Below are positions 1 through 7,769 of a stretch of 38,129 nt of DNA, piece after piece. Position 1 is the first letter of the stretch; every line of letters begins with the position of its first letter. The notes beneath the pieces were generated by a model. It ran no database searches and was not told the origin of the DNA. It saw only the letters and a list, made by a program, of their open reading frames with translations. Made by a program: the position numbers and the translations under genes. This DNA comes from Pseudomonas sp. ANT_H4 (lineage in GTDB: Bacteria > Pseudomonadota > Gammaproteobacteria > Pseudomonadales > Pseudomonadaceae). Where the stretch lies: the NCBI RefSeq assembly GCF_008369295.1, contig NZ_VOBG01000041.1:1-38129 (forward strand), given 5' to 3'.

Positions 1-120
1 TTGAACATTACAACGAGCAGCATCCGCACAGCGCTTTGAACTATCGCTCACCGAGGGAGTTCAGGCGCTTGGCGGCAGCACCAATTTAACAGGGAGTTGG
101 TGTCCGGTTTTGTAGGGGCA
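1..120 (+). mobile_element. Right-hand end of an IS3-family insertion sequence (cut by window edge)
   Basis: The window opens inside an IS. Bases 3-89 encode the C-terminal tail of an IS3-family OrfB transposase, ending at a TAA. The next 30 bases run to a terminus ending in CA at about 120, where histidine-kinase coding sequence begins abruptly. Read inward, the terminus starts TGCCCCTACAAAACCGGACA, a plausible IS3-family terminal repeat. The other end and the target duplication lie outside the window, so the exact boundary is inferred from the break in kinase homology. Confidence 0.75.
3..89 (+). CDS. IS3-family transposase OrfB, C-terminal fragment
   Basis: An open frame of 28 residues runs in from the window edge and contains the motif HPHSALNYRSPREF, characteristic of the extreme C-terminus of IS3-family OrfB integrases. 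It ends at TAA (87-89). The catalytic DDE domain lies outside the window. It is a different element from the complete IS3-family copy at 16 kb, whose tail reads differently (HQFNGGLAPAR). Confidence 0.75.
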   Translation, partial: EHYNEQHPHSALNYRSPREFRRLAAAPI

Positions 121-968
121 AATCCAAGTGCCATGTTCAAGGTCTCTGCATGAGAGCTATCCAGGGGTAACTGCTGTAGCTGGTCAAGATGGGCACGCAG
201 GCGAGTCAGGGGTGTACGCAGATCGTGCGCAATACCGTCACACGCCCCCTTAACCTCATGCATAAGCTGCTCTATATGCTCGAGCATGACGTTGACAGCA
301 TTGGCCAACATGTCGAGCTCATCGCGGCGTGGAGACAGCGGAAGTCGTTCGCCGAGATTGCCCGATACGATACTTTCAGTGCAGCTTTGGAGTCGCTGTA
401 CCCTGCGTAGGGGCCTTCGCCTCAGGAGCCACCAACCGATCAGCCCAGGGATAAGGGTAAGAGAAAACCCCCAAAATAATGCTTGCTCGATAATACCGCC
501 GACTGCGGAGATAGAGCCCCCATCGCGCGACAGGATCAAAATTCGACCATCGTCACGATGCTGCATCAGTGCATGACTGCTTCGGGTTTGCTCTCGTGGC
601 AATGCAATGCTCAATCCTCTCTCGAGATAATGTACCTGGCCGTCACCTGGCAGACTTGCTCGCAAACGAAGCAGGTCGCCGGCGATATGGGTGCCGTCAG
701 CTTCAAATAAGCCGTAGGCGTCGATCCCCGACGTCGAATACACCTCACTAGCGGCCAACTCGTCTTTTAGGCTGGCATCATCAATTTTTTGGTAATAGTG
801 GGCTCGCTGCATCAATGTCCGCTCGGCAACAGCTCCGAGATAGGTTGATATTTTCCAATAAAGCACACCTGTAAAAACGGCTCCCCAAGCGATAAAAAAC
901 AAGGCGTAGAGCCCAAGAAGGCGGCTATTGGAGGAACGCCAACGCTCATTCCTGGGAGGCAAGAACAT
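121..968 (-). pseudogene. Sensor histidine kinase, truncated by IS insertion
   Basis: This is the N-terminal ~282 residues of a membrane sensor kinase of the OmpR/QseC-PmrB type. The ATG at 968-966 overlaps the end of the response regulator gene by 23 bp, so the two were translated together. A first transmembrane segment lies at about residues 18-38, a periplasmic sensor loop at about 40-160, and a second transmembrane segment at about 163-182. A HAMP linker follows, then the HisKA box GIAHDLRTPLTRL with the phospho-accepting His near residue 248. Coding homology stops near residue 282, where the frame runs into IS sequence and ends at 48. The ATP-binding HATPase domain is absent, so the kinase should be inactive. 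Its natural signal is unknown. Confidence 0.88.
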
Positions 969-1623
969 AACCAGAACCGCGTATGGTTTGAATAACGGGT
1001 GAATTTCCACCCTCGATTTTTTTACGCAGGCGACCGATATGGACATCAATAATGTTCGTGCCTGGATCGAAGTGATATCCCCAAACTGCCTGGAAAAGCA
1101 TGGTTCTAGTAACCAGCTGACCCGCGTTGCGCATGAAATAAGTGAGCAGTTTGAACTCGGTTGGGAGAAGTGGGATCTGCACGCCCTCGCGACTGAGTGA
1201 CTGCTCAATAAGATCAATATGGAGGTTGCCGACGCTCAGTAGGCGCTCACTCACACCGGCAAGCGGGCGCCTCAGCAGCACCTCCACCCTGGCGATCATT
1301 TCAACCGTAGAGAACGGTTTGGTCAGGTAGTCGTCGCCCCCTGAACGAAGCCCTTTGACCCGCTCATCGACATCTGACAATGCGCTGATCATCAAGACTG
1401 GCGTCTGAATACCGAGGCTTCGCAGCGTACTGATTATCGTCAAACCATCAAAATCAGGCAGCATCCGGTCAAGTGTTATCACATCATGCCCGCCAGAAAT
1501 GGCCGCTGATAATCCATCACGACCGTTCGCCGTCCATAGAACTTCGAATCCATGGGAGGTCAGCGTGTTAACAATAGCCTTGGCTGTAACCTCATCGTCC
1601 TCTATCACCAGCGCGCGATTCAT
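946..1623 (-). CDS. OmpR-family DNA-binding response regulator
   Basis: A 225-aa response regulator. The receiver domain (about 1-115) has an acidic pocket in VIEDDE, the phospho-acceptor Asp near residue 52 (TLDRMLP) and the conserved Lys near 102 (YLTKPF). A winged-helix effector domain follows (about 130-222, ending HIGRLRKKIEG...IRGSGYVLA). I chose the ATG at 1623 because GGAGT lies five bases upstream and the protein then begins with the usual MNRALVIEDD; a longer in-frame start exists but adds an unconserved stretch. The partner kinase is broken, so phosphorylation would need another donor. It is divergent from the binding-protein gene at 1836, with a candidate binding site between them. 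Confidence 0.92.
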   Translation of the reverse strand: MNRALVIEDDEVTAKAIVNTLTSHGFEVLWTANGRDGLSAAISGGHDVITLDRMLPDFDGLTIISTLRSLGIQTPVLMISALSDVDERVKGLRSGGDDYLTKPFSTVEMIARVEVLLRRPLAGVSERLLSVGNLHIDLIEQSLSREGVQIPLLPTEFKLLTYFMRNAGQLVTRTMLFQAVWGYHFDPGTNIIDVHIGRLRKKIEGGNSPVIQTIRGSGYVLASQE

Positions 1624-1736
1624 TTTTACTCCACACAACGATTGCAAACCTAAAGCTCGAGCGAGCTCCAAGCGCCGTAGGCTTTAAAGATCAGTGCAGC
1701 CTAGGTAGGGTGCATCGGGCGGTAAACTAAATATTT

Positions 1737-1751
1737 CTTAACCATCCTTAA
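1737..1751. promoter_or_regulatory. Candidate response-regulator box (CTTAA-N5-CTTAA direct repeat)
   Basis: The divergent intergenic region holds a direct repeat of CTTAA separated by five bases. This has the form of the half-site pair used by PmrA/QseB-type OmpR-family regulators. It lies about 115 bp upstream of the regulator gene and 85 bp upstream of the binding-protein gene. Binding by the adjacent regulator is an inference from layout. Confidence 0.5.
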
Positions 1752-1835
1752 TTTCGTCTTTGCTTGAAAGGTGCCTATTTTTTCGCGCCCCCACTGCTAA
1801 ATCTCATCTCTACACTCGATTCAGGATATCCCGTC

Positions 1836-2358
1836 ATGACGAAGACCTTATCGAGGCTCGCATTGGCTTGCTTGTTTCTATTTGCAGATGGCATTGAGGC
1901 ACAGGATGCCACTCCCACCAAAACGCTTACCCTCTTTACGACAGGAGGCTTCATCGCGGCGATTCAATCCATAGCCCCCCTTTATGAAAAAACGACAGGA
2001 ATCAGCCTGGTAATTAAAGAATCCCCGCCCACCGGCAATACGCCAACGGCAATCGAAAATCTGTTGGAGAGCGGTCAAAAAGCAGATGTTGTAATCATGG
2101 AGGACTGGGAGCTGCGAAAGCTTATAGATCAAGGCCATTTGCAAAAAACGAGTCGAATTGAGCTTGCCAAGTCGTTCATTGCCATGGCCGTCCGCAAAGG
2201 CGCTAAAAAGCCCGATATAAGCACCATGAAGAACTTCAAAAAGACGTTGCTCAACGCAAAGTCTCTGGCTCTATCGGATACGCCCAGCGGAACATACCTG
2301 TCACGTATTCTCTTCCCTCAAATGCACATCTCAGAAAGGTTGAGGATCAAAACCAAAA
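1836..2358 (+). pseudogene. Periplasmic ModA-like substrate-binding protein, 5' part (split by IS66)
   Basis: This is the first ~174 residues of an extracellular solute-binding protein. The chosen ATG (1836) gives an N-terminal signal peptide (MTKTLSRLALACLFLFADG, predicted cleavage after IEAQ), followed by the first lobe of a PBP-II fold (LTLFTTGGFIAAIQSIAPLYEKTTG; ADVVIMEDWELRKLIDQG). The pattern resembles molybdate-type (ModA) proteins, but the ligand cannot be read. The frame is broken at 2359 by the IS66 element; the rest resumes at 7141. Removing the element and one copy of the 8-bp duplication restores a continuous 261-aa protein. It is divergent from the two-component genes, so a sensing or uptake link is plausible. 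Confidence 0.85.
2351..2358 (+). repeat. Left copy of 8-bp IS66 target-site duplication (AACCAAAA)
   Basis: AACCAAAA directly precedes the IS66 terminus and is repeated exactly at 7133-7140 directly after the other terminus. Eight-base duplications are the hallmark of IS66-family insertion. Confidence 0.95.
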
Positions 2359-2404
2359 GTATGCGTCCGGCCAACACACCTTCCTGACCCCGACGCCAAA
2401 GGCG

Positions 2405-2435
2405 ATGGTGTCCACCTGATTTAAGTGGACACCAT
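2405..2435. repeat. 11-bp inverted repeat upstream of IS66 tnpA
   Basis: The arms ATGGTGTCCAC and GTGGACACCAT pair perfectly around a nine-base loop. The hairpin lies 26 bp upstream of the tnpA start and may shape leader RNA or limit read-through from outside; no T run follows. Confidence 0.6.
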
Positions 2436-2461
2436 TTCTAGCCTTTATAAGCGGGTCTTTC

Positions 2462-2794
2462 ATGCAGCCACAACGCCGTTCTTACTCCAAATCCTTCAAG
2501 GCCCAGGTCATTCAAGAGTGTTCCCAGCCCGGGGCCTCGATTGCCAGCGTTGCGCTGAGCCACAGCCTCAACGCGAACCTCGTCCATAAATGGATTCGAG
2601 TGCAAACGCAGAAAGCCATGGCGCTGCAACCTGCTTTCATTCCGCTGCCCTTGCAGTTAGCCGGAGCAAATTCGCAAGCCACGTCATCGACTATCTGCCT
2701 CGAAATCCCACACCCGCGCGGCACCGTGAAAGTGAACTGGCCGACCGAAAGCGCCGCTGCCTGTGCCACCTTTCTGCGAGATCTGTTGCGATGA
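2462..2794 (+). CDS. tnpA: IS66 accessory transposition protein TnpA (OrfA)
   Basis: A 110-aa basic protein. Its N-terminal third (RRSYSKSFKAQVIQECSQPG and SIASVALSHSLNANLVHKWI) is a helix-turn-helix of the IS66 OrfA/IS3 OrfA type, which recognises the element's ends. The C-terminal half is proline-rich and shows the conserved IS66 TnpA ending (VNWPTESAAACATFLRDLL). Its TGA overlaps the tnpB ATG in an ATGA, so translation is coupled. It appears intact. Confidence 0.9.
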   Translation: MQPQRRSYSKSFKAQVIQECSQPGASIASVALSHSLNANLVHKWIRVQTQKAMALQPAFIPLPLQLAGANSQATSSTICLEIPHPRGTVKVNWPTESAAACATFLRDLLR

Positions 2795-3126
2795 TCCGCA
2801 TCGACGCCATCTGGCTCGCCACTGAGCCCATGGACATGCGCGCCGGTACCGAGACCGCGCTAGCCAGAGTGATCGCGGTCTTCGGTGCGGCGAAGCCGCA
2901 CTGCGCTTATTTGTTTGCCAATCGCCGGGCCAATCGCATGAAAGTGCTGGTACACGATGGGATTGGTATTTGGTTGGCCGCACGTCGCTTGAACCAGGGC
3001 AAGTTTCACTGGCCAAGCCTTCGACAAAGCAGCGAAATGCAGTTGGATACCGAACAACTTCAGGCCTTAGTGCTCGGACTACCTTGGCAACGTGTTGGAG
3101 CCGGCGGTGCAATCACGCTGCTTTAA
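2791..3126 (+). CDS. tnpB: IS66 Orf2 protein TnpB
   Basis: A 111-aa protein starting at the ATGA overlap with tnpA. It has the conserved IS66 Orf2 features: IWLATEPMDMRAGTETAL near the start, then AYLFANRRANRMKVLVHDG and GIWLAARRLNQGKFHW. IS66-family transposition needs this protein, though its biochemical role is not settled. I set the start at 2791 rather than further upstream because of the coupling and the conserved MIRID N-terminus. Intact. Confidence 0.92.
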   Translation: MIRIDAIWLATEPMDMRAGTETALARVIAVFGAAKPHCAYLFANRRANRMKVLVHDGIGIWLAARRLNQGKFHWPSLRQSSEMQLDTEQLQALVLGLPWQRVGAGGAITLL

Positions 3127-3187
3127 AAACTGTAATTAGCGTCTTGGCTGGCTGTCGCAAGTGGCCTGCTTTGGTAAAATCCACGGC

Positions 3188-4537
3188 ATGACGTCCTCAC
3201 CCAATCTCGATCAAATGACTCCCGACCAGCTACGTGCATTCGCTGCGCAGTTGCTGTCGCAAGTCGAGACCCTGGGCAAGACGGTTGAAACCATGGGCAA
3301 GACAGTTGACACCATGGGCAAGAAGATCAACCGCGATCAAACGGTGATCGAGAAACTGACCCACGAAATCGCGCAACTCAAGCGTTTGAAGTTTGCCAAG
3401 CGTAGCGAGCAGATGAATCCTGAGCAGGCCAGTCTGCTCGATGACCTGATCGATACCGATATCGCGGCGATTGAGGCCGAGCTTCAAGCCTTGCAAATAG
3501 CGCCAGCGACGACCGAGAAAAAGCAAAAGCCCAAGCGCACGGCATTGCCGGCGGAATTCCCACGCACGTTGATCCATCATGAACCGGACAACACTCGCTG
3601 CCCTTGTGGCTGCGCACTCAAGCGTATCGGTGAAGACGTCAGCGAAAAGCTGGACTACACACCCGGCGTGTTCACCGTCGAACGCCATGTTCGTGGCAAG
3701 TGGGTTTGCGATGACTGCGAAACGCTGATCCAAGCGCCCGTACCGGCGCAGGTCATCGACAAAGGTATCCCAACGGCAGGCTTACTTGCCCACGTCATGA
3801 TCGCGAAGTTCGCTGACCATTTGCCGCTCTACCGCCAGGAATCGATTTTCGGTCGCGCCGGCTTGGCGATTCCACGCTCCACTTTGGCTCAATGGGTTGG
3901 AATGACGGGTGTGCAATTACAGCCCCTGGTCGATGCCCTGCGTGACGTAGTGATGGGACAGCAAGTCATCCACGCGGATGAAACACCGGTACAGATGCTT
4001 GCTCCAGGTTCGAAGAAAACCCACCGGTCTTATGTTTGGGCTTACGCCACGAGCCAGTTCTGCGAAACAGCCGCTGTCGTCTACGACTTCAGCCCCAGCC
4101 GCGCCGGTGAGCATGCTCGCAACTTCCTGCAAGGCTGGAAAGGTAAGTTGGTCTGCGACGACTTTGGCGGTTACAAGGCCAGCTTCGAACTCGGCGTGAC
4201 CGAGATCGGCTGCATGGCCCATGCCCGACGCAAGTTTTTCGAATTGCACGCGACCAACAAAAGCCAGATCGCCGAGCAGGCCCTGCGCTACATCCAGTTG
4301 CTGTACGAAATCGAGAGCGAAGTGCGTGATCTGGAACCGGATTTACGGTGCCGAATACGACAAGAAAAAGCCGCTCCGGTGATGGATAGATTGCATGTCT
4401 GGATGATCGCCCAGCGTGATCTTGTGCCCGAAGGTTCGGCCATCAGCAGAGCACTCGATTACAGTCTCAAACGCTGGGCAGCGCTGTCGCGCTACCTCGA
4501 TGATGGGGCCGTCCCCATTGATAATAACTGGGCGGAG
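3188..4537 (+). CDS. tnpC: IS66 transposase TnpC, exon 1 (interrupted by group II intron)
   Basis: This holds the first 450 codons of the DDE transposase. A coiled-coil-like N-terminus contains repeated TMGKT units (about residues 20-45). A zinc-binding CPCG and CDDC region follows near residue 140-180, then the catalytic domain with Asp in VIHADETPVQM and Asp in LVCDDFGGYK. The exon ends exactly after the Glu codon of IDNNWAE, the third catalytic residue. The intron then starts with GTGCGAC. Joined to 6884-7102 it gives a 522-aa protein of normal length. Function therefore depends on intron splicing. I chose the ATG at 3188 because it gives the conserved short N-terminus. Confidence 0.92.
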
Positions 4538-5114
4538 GTGCGACACGAAGTCGCTTACAGAAGTTGTTCCCCTTGGAGGGAACCACCCGTGTCACCGGGT
4601 GAATCTAGAAGGCTGAATCAAGAGCGCTTTCGACAATGTGACGAGGCACCGCAAGGTGCGGGGTACTACTCGTGAGAGATGTGCTCTTCTGGCAGCCATG
4701 GCCGGACAAGGGCTAGATAGTCGGTATGGTGAACACATGTGAACCTGCGTAAAGATCGTTAAGTTAAACGAGCGGAAATGGCTTATACGCTCGAACCAAA
4801 ACGGTAATGGAGGTGGGAACAGCGCCTTTCGGTTGCGCGTTCGTGACCCGTGTATCTCCCGGTCGATAGCAGGCACCTAACCCGACGTACTTCAGTAAGC
4901 GGAACGTGGAAATCCCGTATCGCTCCCCTCGGGGACAGCCGTTTGCAAAAAAGGCCCATGGCGGTGCGGGCGAAGGAACGAGGAAAAAGCGAACGCCATC
5001 CTGTAACGGGCTGGATAGGAGTTGAAACATCACTTCACGCGAAAGCGGGCAGACGTCCTCATGGTCTCTCTTCACAAGAGAGTAGGTAGAACCCTTTCAA
5101 CGGAAGGAGAGCAA

Positions 5115-6776
5115 ATGAACGCAGCAGCATTGGCGTGTGCACCTTCCGGCACGTCGTGGGACGGCATCAATTGGGCCGACGCTCAACGTCGAGTAAGAGG
5201 GCTGCAAGCGCGTATTGTGAAGGCCGTACAAGACGGCAGACATAACAAGGCAAAAGCCCTGCAATGGCTGCTGACTCACTCGTTTAGCGGCAAAGCTTTA
5301 GCCGTGAAACGGGTGTCTGAAAACAAAGGCAAGAATACCCCCGGTGTGGACAAGGTCACTTGGAATACACCGGGGGCCAAGATCGGTGCGATAGCGTCAT
5401 TGAAGCGGCGAGGCTACTCGCCGCTTCCGCTTCGGAGAGTGCTTATTCCGAAGAAAAACGGCAAGACGAGACCTCTCGGAATTCCCGCGATGAAATGCCG
5501 GGCCATGCAGGCGCTCCATCTGTTGGCTCTGGAACCGATAGCGGAAACTACCGGCGATCCGAACTCATATGGGTTCAGGCCGGAACGCTCAACTGCGGAT
5601 GCCGCCGCACAGTGCTTTGGTGTGCTGTCACGAAAAGCAAACGCGGAGTGGGTGTTAGAGGGCGACATTCAAGGCTGTTTCGACAATATCAGCCATGACT
5701 GGTTGATCGCGAACATCCCCATGGATAAGGCGATTTTGCAGAAATGGCTCAAAGCCGGTTACGTCTACCAGAATGAGCTGTTCCCTAGCCACACCGGAAC
5801 CCCGCAGGGAGGCATCATTTCTCCGGTGTTGGCCAACATGACCTTGGATGGTTTGGAAGCGATGCTGGCGAAGAAATTTCCCAATGCAAAGTGGACAGGC
5901 CGAAAGATGCGCGTGGTGCGTTATGCAGATGATTTCATCATCACTGGCTGTTCGAAAGAATGGCTGGAGAATGAAGTCAGGCCCGCTTTGGTTGAGTTTC
6001 TGGCAGAGCGTGGACTTGTCCTCTCTGCGGAAAAAACCAAAATAACGCACATAGAGGACGGGTTCGACTTCCTCGGATGGAACTTGCGCAAGTACAACGG
6101 AAAGCTCCTGATCAAGCCATCGAAAGCAAATATCAGGGTTCACCTAGCCAGGCTCCGGGAAGTGATCAAGACCAACAAGGCGATCAAACAGGTCAATTTG
6201 ATCGGGCTGCTCAATCCGATTTTACGGGGATGGGCGAACTATCACAGCCACGTGGTCGCCAAGAAAGTCTTCAATCAGGTGGATAGCGAAGTCTGGATAA
6301 TGCTCTGGCGCTGGGCGGTGAGACGACATCCGCGCAAAGGAACACGGTGGGTCAAGGACAGGTATTTTAAAGTCCGAGGATCGCGCCGCTGGGTGTTCAC
6401 CACCGTTGAAAAATCCGCAGACGGTAAGGTAAGGGAATACACCTTACTGAAAGAATCGGATACGCCGATAGTGCGGCACATCAAGATCAAGTCTGCTGCC
6501 AACCCGCATGACCCCAATTGGGATGAGTATTTCGAGTTCCGATGGGGCAAGAAAATGCTCAAATCAACGAAGGGACGAGCGAAGCTTTATCGCGTCTGGC
6601 GACAGCAAGGCGGTCTATGTTCTGTTTGTCATAAGCCCGTTACCAAAGATACGCCGTGGCATAGTCGCCACATCGTAAAGTTGGCCGACGGGGGAACGGA
6701 CGCCGCAGTCAATCTTGAGGTCTATCACCTGCGTTGCCCCAGAGATCAGCAGTACGCCAATGTTCAAGAGGTATAG
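5115..6776 (+). CDS. ltrA: Group II intron-encoded reverse transcriptase/maturase with HNH endonuclease
   Basis: A 553-aa multifunctional protein that helps splicing and drives retrohoming. The start at 5115 (MNAAALACAP) follows GGAAGGAGAG; a longer frame upstream would run into structured intron RNA. The reverse transcriptase fingers and palm occupy about residues 60-330, with active-site YADD (VVRYADDFIITG), plus GTPQGGIISPVLAN and FLGWNLRK. The maturase X domain follows (about 340-450). The C-terminus has an HNH nuclease with two cysteine pairs (CSVC near 505, and a terminal HLRC) and W-x-x-RHIV. All three modules look complete, so the intron may be active. Confidence 0.95.
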   Translation: MNAAALACAPSGTSWDGINWADAQRRVRGLQARIVKAVQDGRHNKAKALQWLLTHSFSGKALAVKRVSENKGKNTPGVDKVTWNTPGAKIGAIASLKRRGYSPLPLRRVLIPKKNGKTRPLGIPAMKCRAMQALHLLALEPIAETTGDPNSYGFRPERSTADAAAQCFGVLSRKANAEWVLEGDIQGCFDNISHDWLIANIPMDKAILQKWLKAGYVYQNELFPSHTGTPQGGIISPVLANMTLDGLEAMLAKKFPNAKWTGRKMRVVRYADDFIITGCSKEWLENEVRPALVEFLAERGLVLSAEKTKITHIEDGFDFLGWNLRKYNGKLLIKPSKANIRVHLARLREVIKTNKAIKQVNLIGLLNPILRGWANYHSHVVAKKVFNQVDSEVWIMLWRWAVRRHPRKGTRWVKDRYFKVRGSRRWVFTTVEKSADGKVREYTLLKESDTPIVRHIKIKSAANPHDPNWDEYFEFRWGKKMLKSTKGRAKLYRVWRQQGGLCSVCHKPVTKDTPWHSRHIVKLADGGTDAAVNLEVYHLRCPRDQQYANVQEV

Positions 6777-6808
6777 CCGGGTACTTAACAGTGCCTTTGT
6801 AGAGGCTT

Positions 6809-6842
6809 GAGCCGTGTGCTGGGAAACTCGCATGCACGGTTC
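6809..6842 (+). ncRNA. Group II intron domain V (catalytic hairpin)
   Basis: A 34-nt hairpin starts GAGCCGTGTGC and ends GCATGCACGGTTC, with an internal GGGAAACTC apical part. It has the size, the terminal tetraloop region and the G-C rich lower stem of domain V. Domain VI follows (about 6843-6880), with a stem ending TGACTACCC whose unpaired A near the 3' end is the expected branch point. Confidence 0.85.
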
Positions 6843-6883
6843 TTAGGGGGTTGGACGCGGGTAACCGCGTCTGACTACCCGAC

Positions 6884-7102
6884 AACCAGATCCGGCCGTG
6901 GGCTCTTGGACGCAAAAACTGGCTCTTCGCTGGGTCGCTACGTAGCGGAAAACGGGCGGCAGCGATCATGAGTTTGATCCAGTCTGCGCGGCTGAATGGT
7001 CATGACCCGTACGCCTATCTAAAGGATGTTCTCACGCGTTTACCGACGCAGCGGGCGAGTGAAATCGAGCTGCTGCTTCCGCATAAGTGGCAGCCGGTTT
7101 AA
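6884..7102 (+). CDS. tnpC: IS66 transposase TnpC, exon 2
   Basis: The C-terminal 72 residues of the transposase resume in frame after the intron (NQIRPWALGRKNWLFAGS...KRAAAIMSLIQSARLNGHDPYAYL) and end in TAA at 7100-7102, thirty bases before the right terminus. This is the canonical IS66 C-terminus. It has no start of its own and is expressed only from spliced mRNA with exon 1. Confidence 0.93.
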   Translation, partial: NQIRPWALGRKNWLFAGSLRSGKRAAAIMSLIQSARLNGHDPYAYLKDVLTRLPTQRASEIELLLPHKWQPV

Positions 7103-7132
7103 TCACGCAAGATGTGATGCCCGGACGCATAC

Positions 7133-7140
7133 AACCAAAA
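7133..7140 (+). repeat. Right copy of 8-bp IS66 target-site duplication (AACCAAAA)
   Basis: Identical to 2351-2358 and directly adjacent to the right IS66 terminus. Confidence 0.95.
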
Positions 7141-7403
7141 CGATTTCCGCGAAGCCTGTCGCAGAAGCAGTAGCCCGTGGCGAAGCGGAGATAGGCTTCC
7201 AACAATTGAGTGAGCTGATGCACATTGAAGGCATCGATGTGATTGGGCTTATCCCCGATCAGGTTCAGAAAATGACAATGTACTCAGCGGCCATCACCAC
7301 AGGCAGCGTGCAGCAAGAGGAGGCTGCCACGCTATTAAAGTTCCTCAGTTCAGAGGCCGCTAGGAGTGCCATGAAGCTAGGCGGATTAACACCTGTTCGA
7401 TGA
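7141..7403 (+). pseudogene. Periplasmic ModA-like substrate-binding protein, 3' part
   Basis: The remaining ~87 codons of the split binding protein. After removal of the IS and one duplication the sequence reads ...RIKTKTISAKPVAEAVARGEAEIGFQQLSEL... without a frame change, ending LLKFLSSEAARSAMKLGGLTPVR and TGA. The segment AVARGEAEIGFQQLSEL and the C-terminal SSEAAR helix are typical of the second lobe of ModA-like proteins. A GTG-initiated peptide from this part would lack a signal sequence and the first lobe. Confidence 0.88.
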
Positions 7404-7427
7404 ACCCTGCTAGGAGCTGTGTGCTCT

Positions 7428-7646
7428 CTATTGGGCCACCGCCAGGATTGTAGTTGCTTTATGGTCGGTTATTTGAGGAGGCGATTTCGTTTGCCGACTC
7501 AAGCTTAAGCCATCAAGTTCTTGAGGGCTTAACGTGGCCCCTCTGTCAGACAGAATCAAGGCAAGAACTAGAATGGTAAAGCCTACTAACACTGGGAATG
7601 AGCCCAACCAGAATTGGATGCGTCGGCGGCGCTGGTATGCGTCCAT
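7428..7646 (-). CDS. Small hypothetical single-span membrane protein
   Basis: A possible 72-aa protein beginning MDAYQRRRRIQFWLGSFPVL, with a basic N-terminus and one strong hydrophobic segment (about residues 13-33) then a polar tail. I do not recognise it. It could be the N-terminal remnant of a larger membrane sensor whose 3' part was lost, since its tail is unstructured and it ends 25 bp from the binding-protein gene, which runs toward it. The surrounding 7404-7769 holds nothing else I can support. Confidence 0.3.
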   Translation of the reverse strand: MDAYQRRRRIQFWLGSFPVLVGFTILVLALILSDRGATLSPQELDGLSLSRQTKSPPQITDHKATTILAVAQ

Positions 7647-7769
7647 TTTTACTAGCCCCTGTCGGCGTTGGCGAGTATTTCTCGCTTACTTATACTTCTG
7701 TTGCTCAATGCAATTTCTACCATCGATTACTAATAAGCACCAGGCTCCCACTATCTGATTTGACCTCCC

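Larger units (their letters stand above)
4538..6883 (+). mobile_element. Group II intron inserted in IS66 tnpC
   Basis: The intron is 2346 bp long. It begins GTGCGAC, the usual 5' end of bacterial group II introns, and ends ...CTACCCGAC just before AACCAG, where transposase coding resumes. Joining the exons gives ...WAE-NQIRPW..., the conserved IS66 sequence. It contains a 5' ribozyme region (4538-5114), a reverse transcriptase/maturase ORF and, near the 3' end, a recognisable domain V followed by a domain VI helix. Its HNH-bearing maturase and 5' end fit the chloroplast-like IIB introns, but this subclass is a judgement from memory. Confidence 0.93.
2359..7132 (+). mobile_element. IS66-family element carrying a group II intron
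   Basis: Both ends match as imperfect inverted repeats beginning GTATGCGTCCGG. The perfect 8-bp duplication AACCAAAA flanks them (2351-2358 and 7133-7140). The element carries tnpA, tnpB and tnpC in the usual IS66 order on the plus strand. Its 4774 bp include a 2346-bp group II intron; without it the element is about 2.43 kb, normal for IS66. The insertion splits the ModA-like gene. Confidence 0.95.

Noticed and set aside
3230..3733. Long reverse-strand frames within IS66 tnpC and cadA
   Set aside because: They are mirror frames of strongly conserved coding sequence without start signals or family features.
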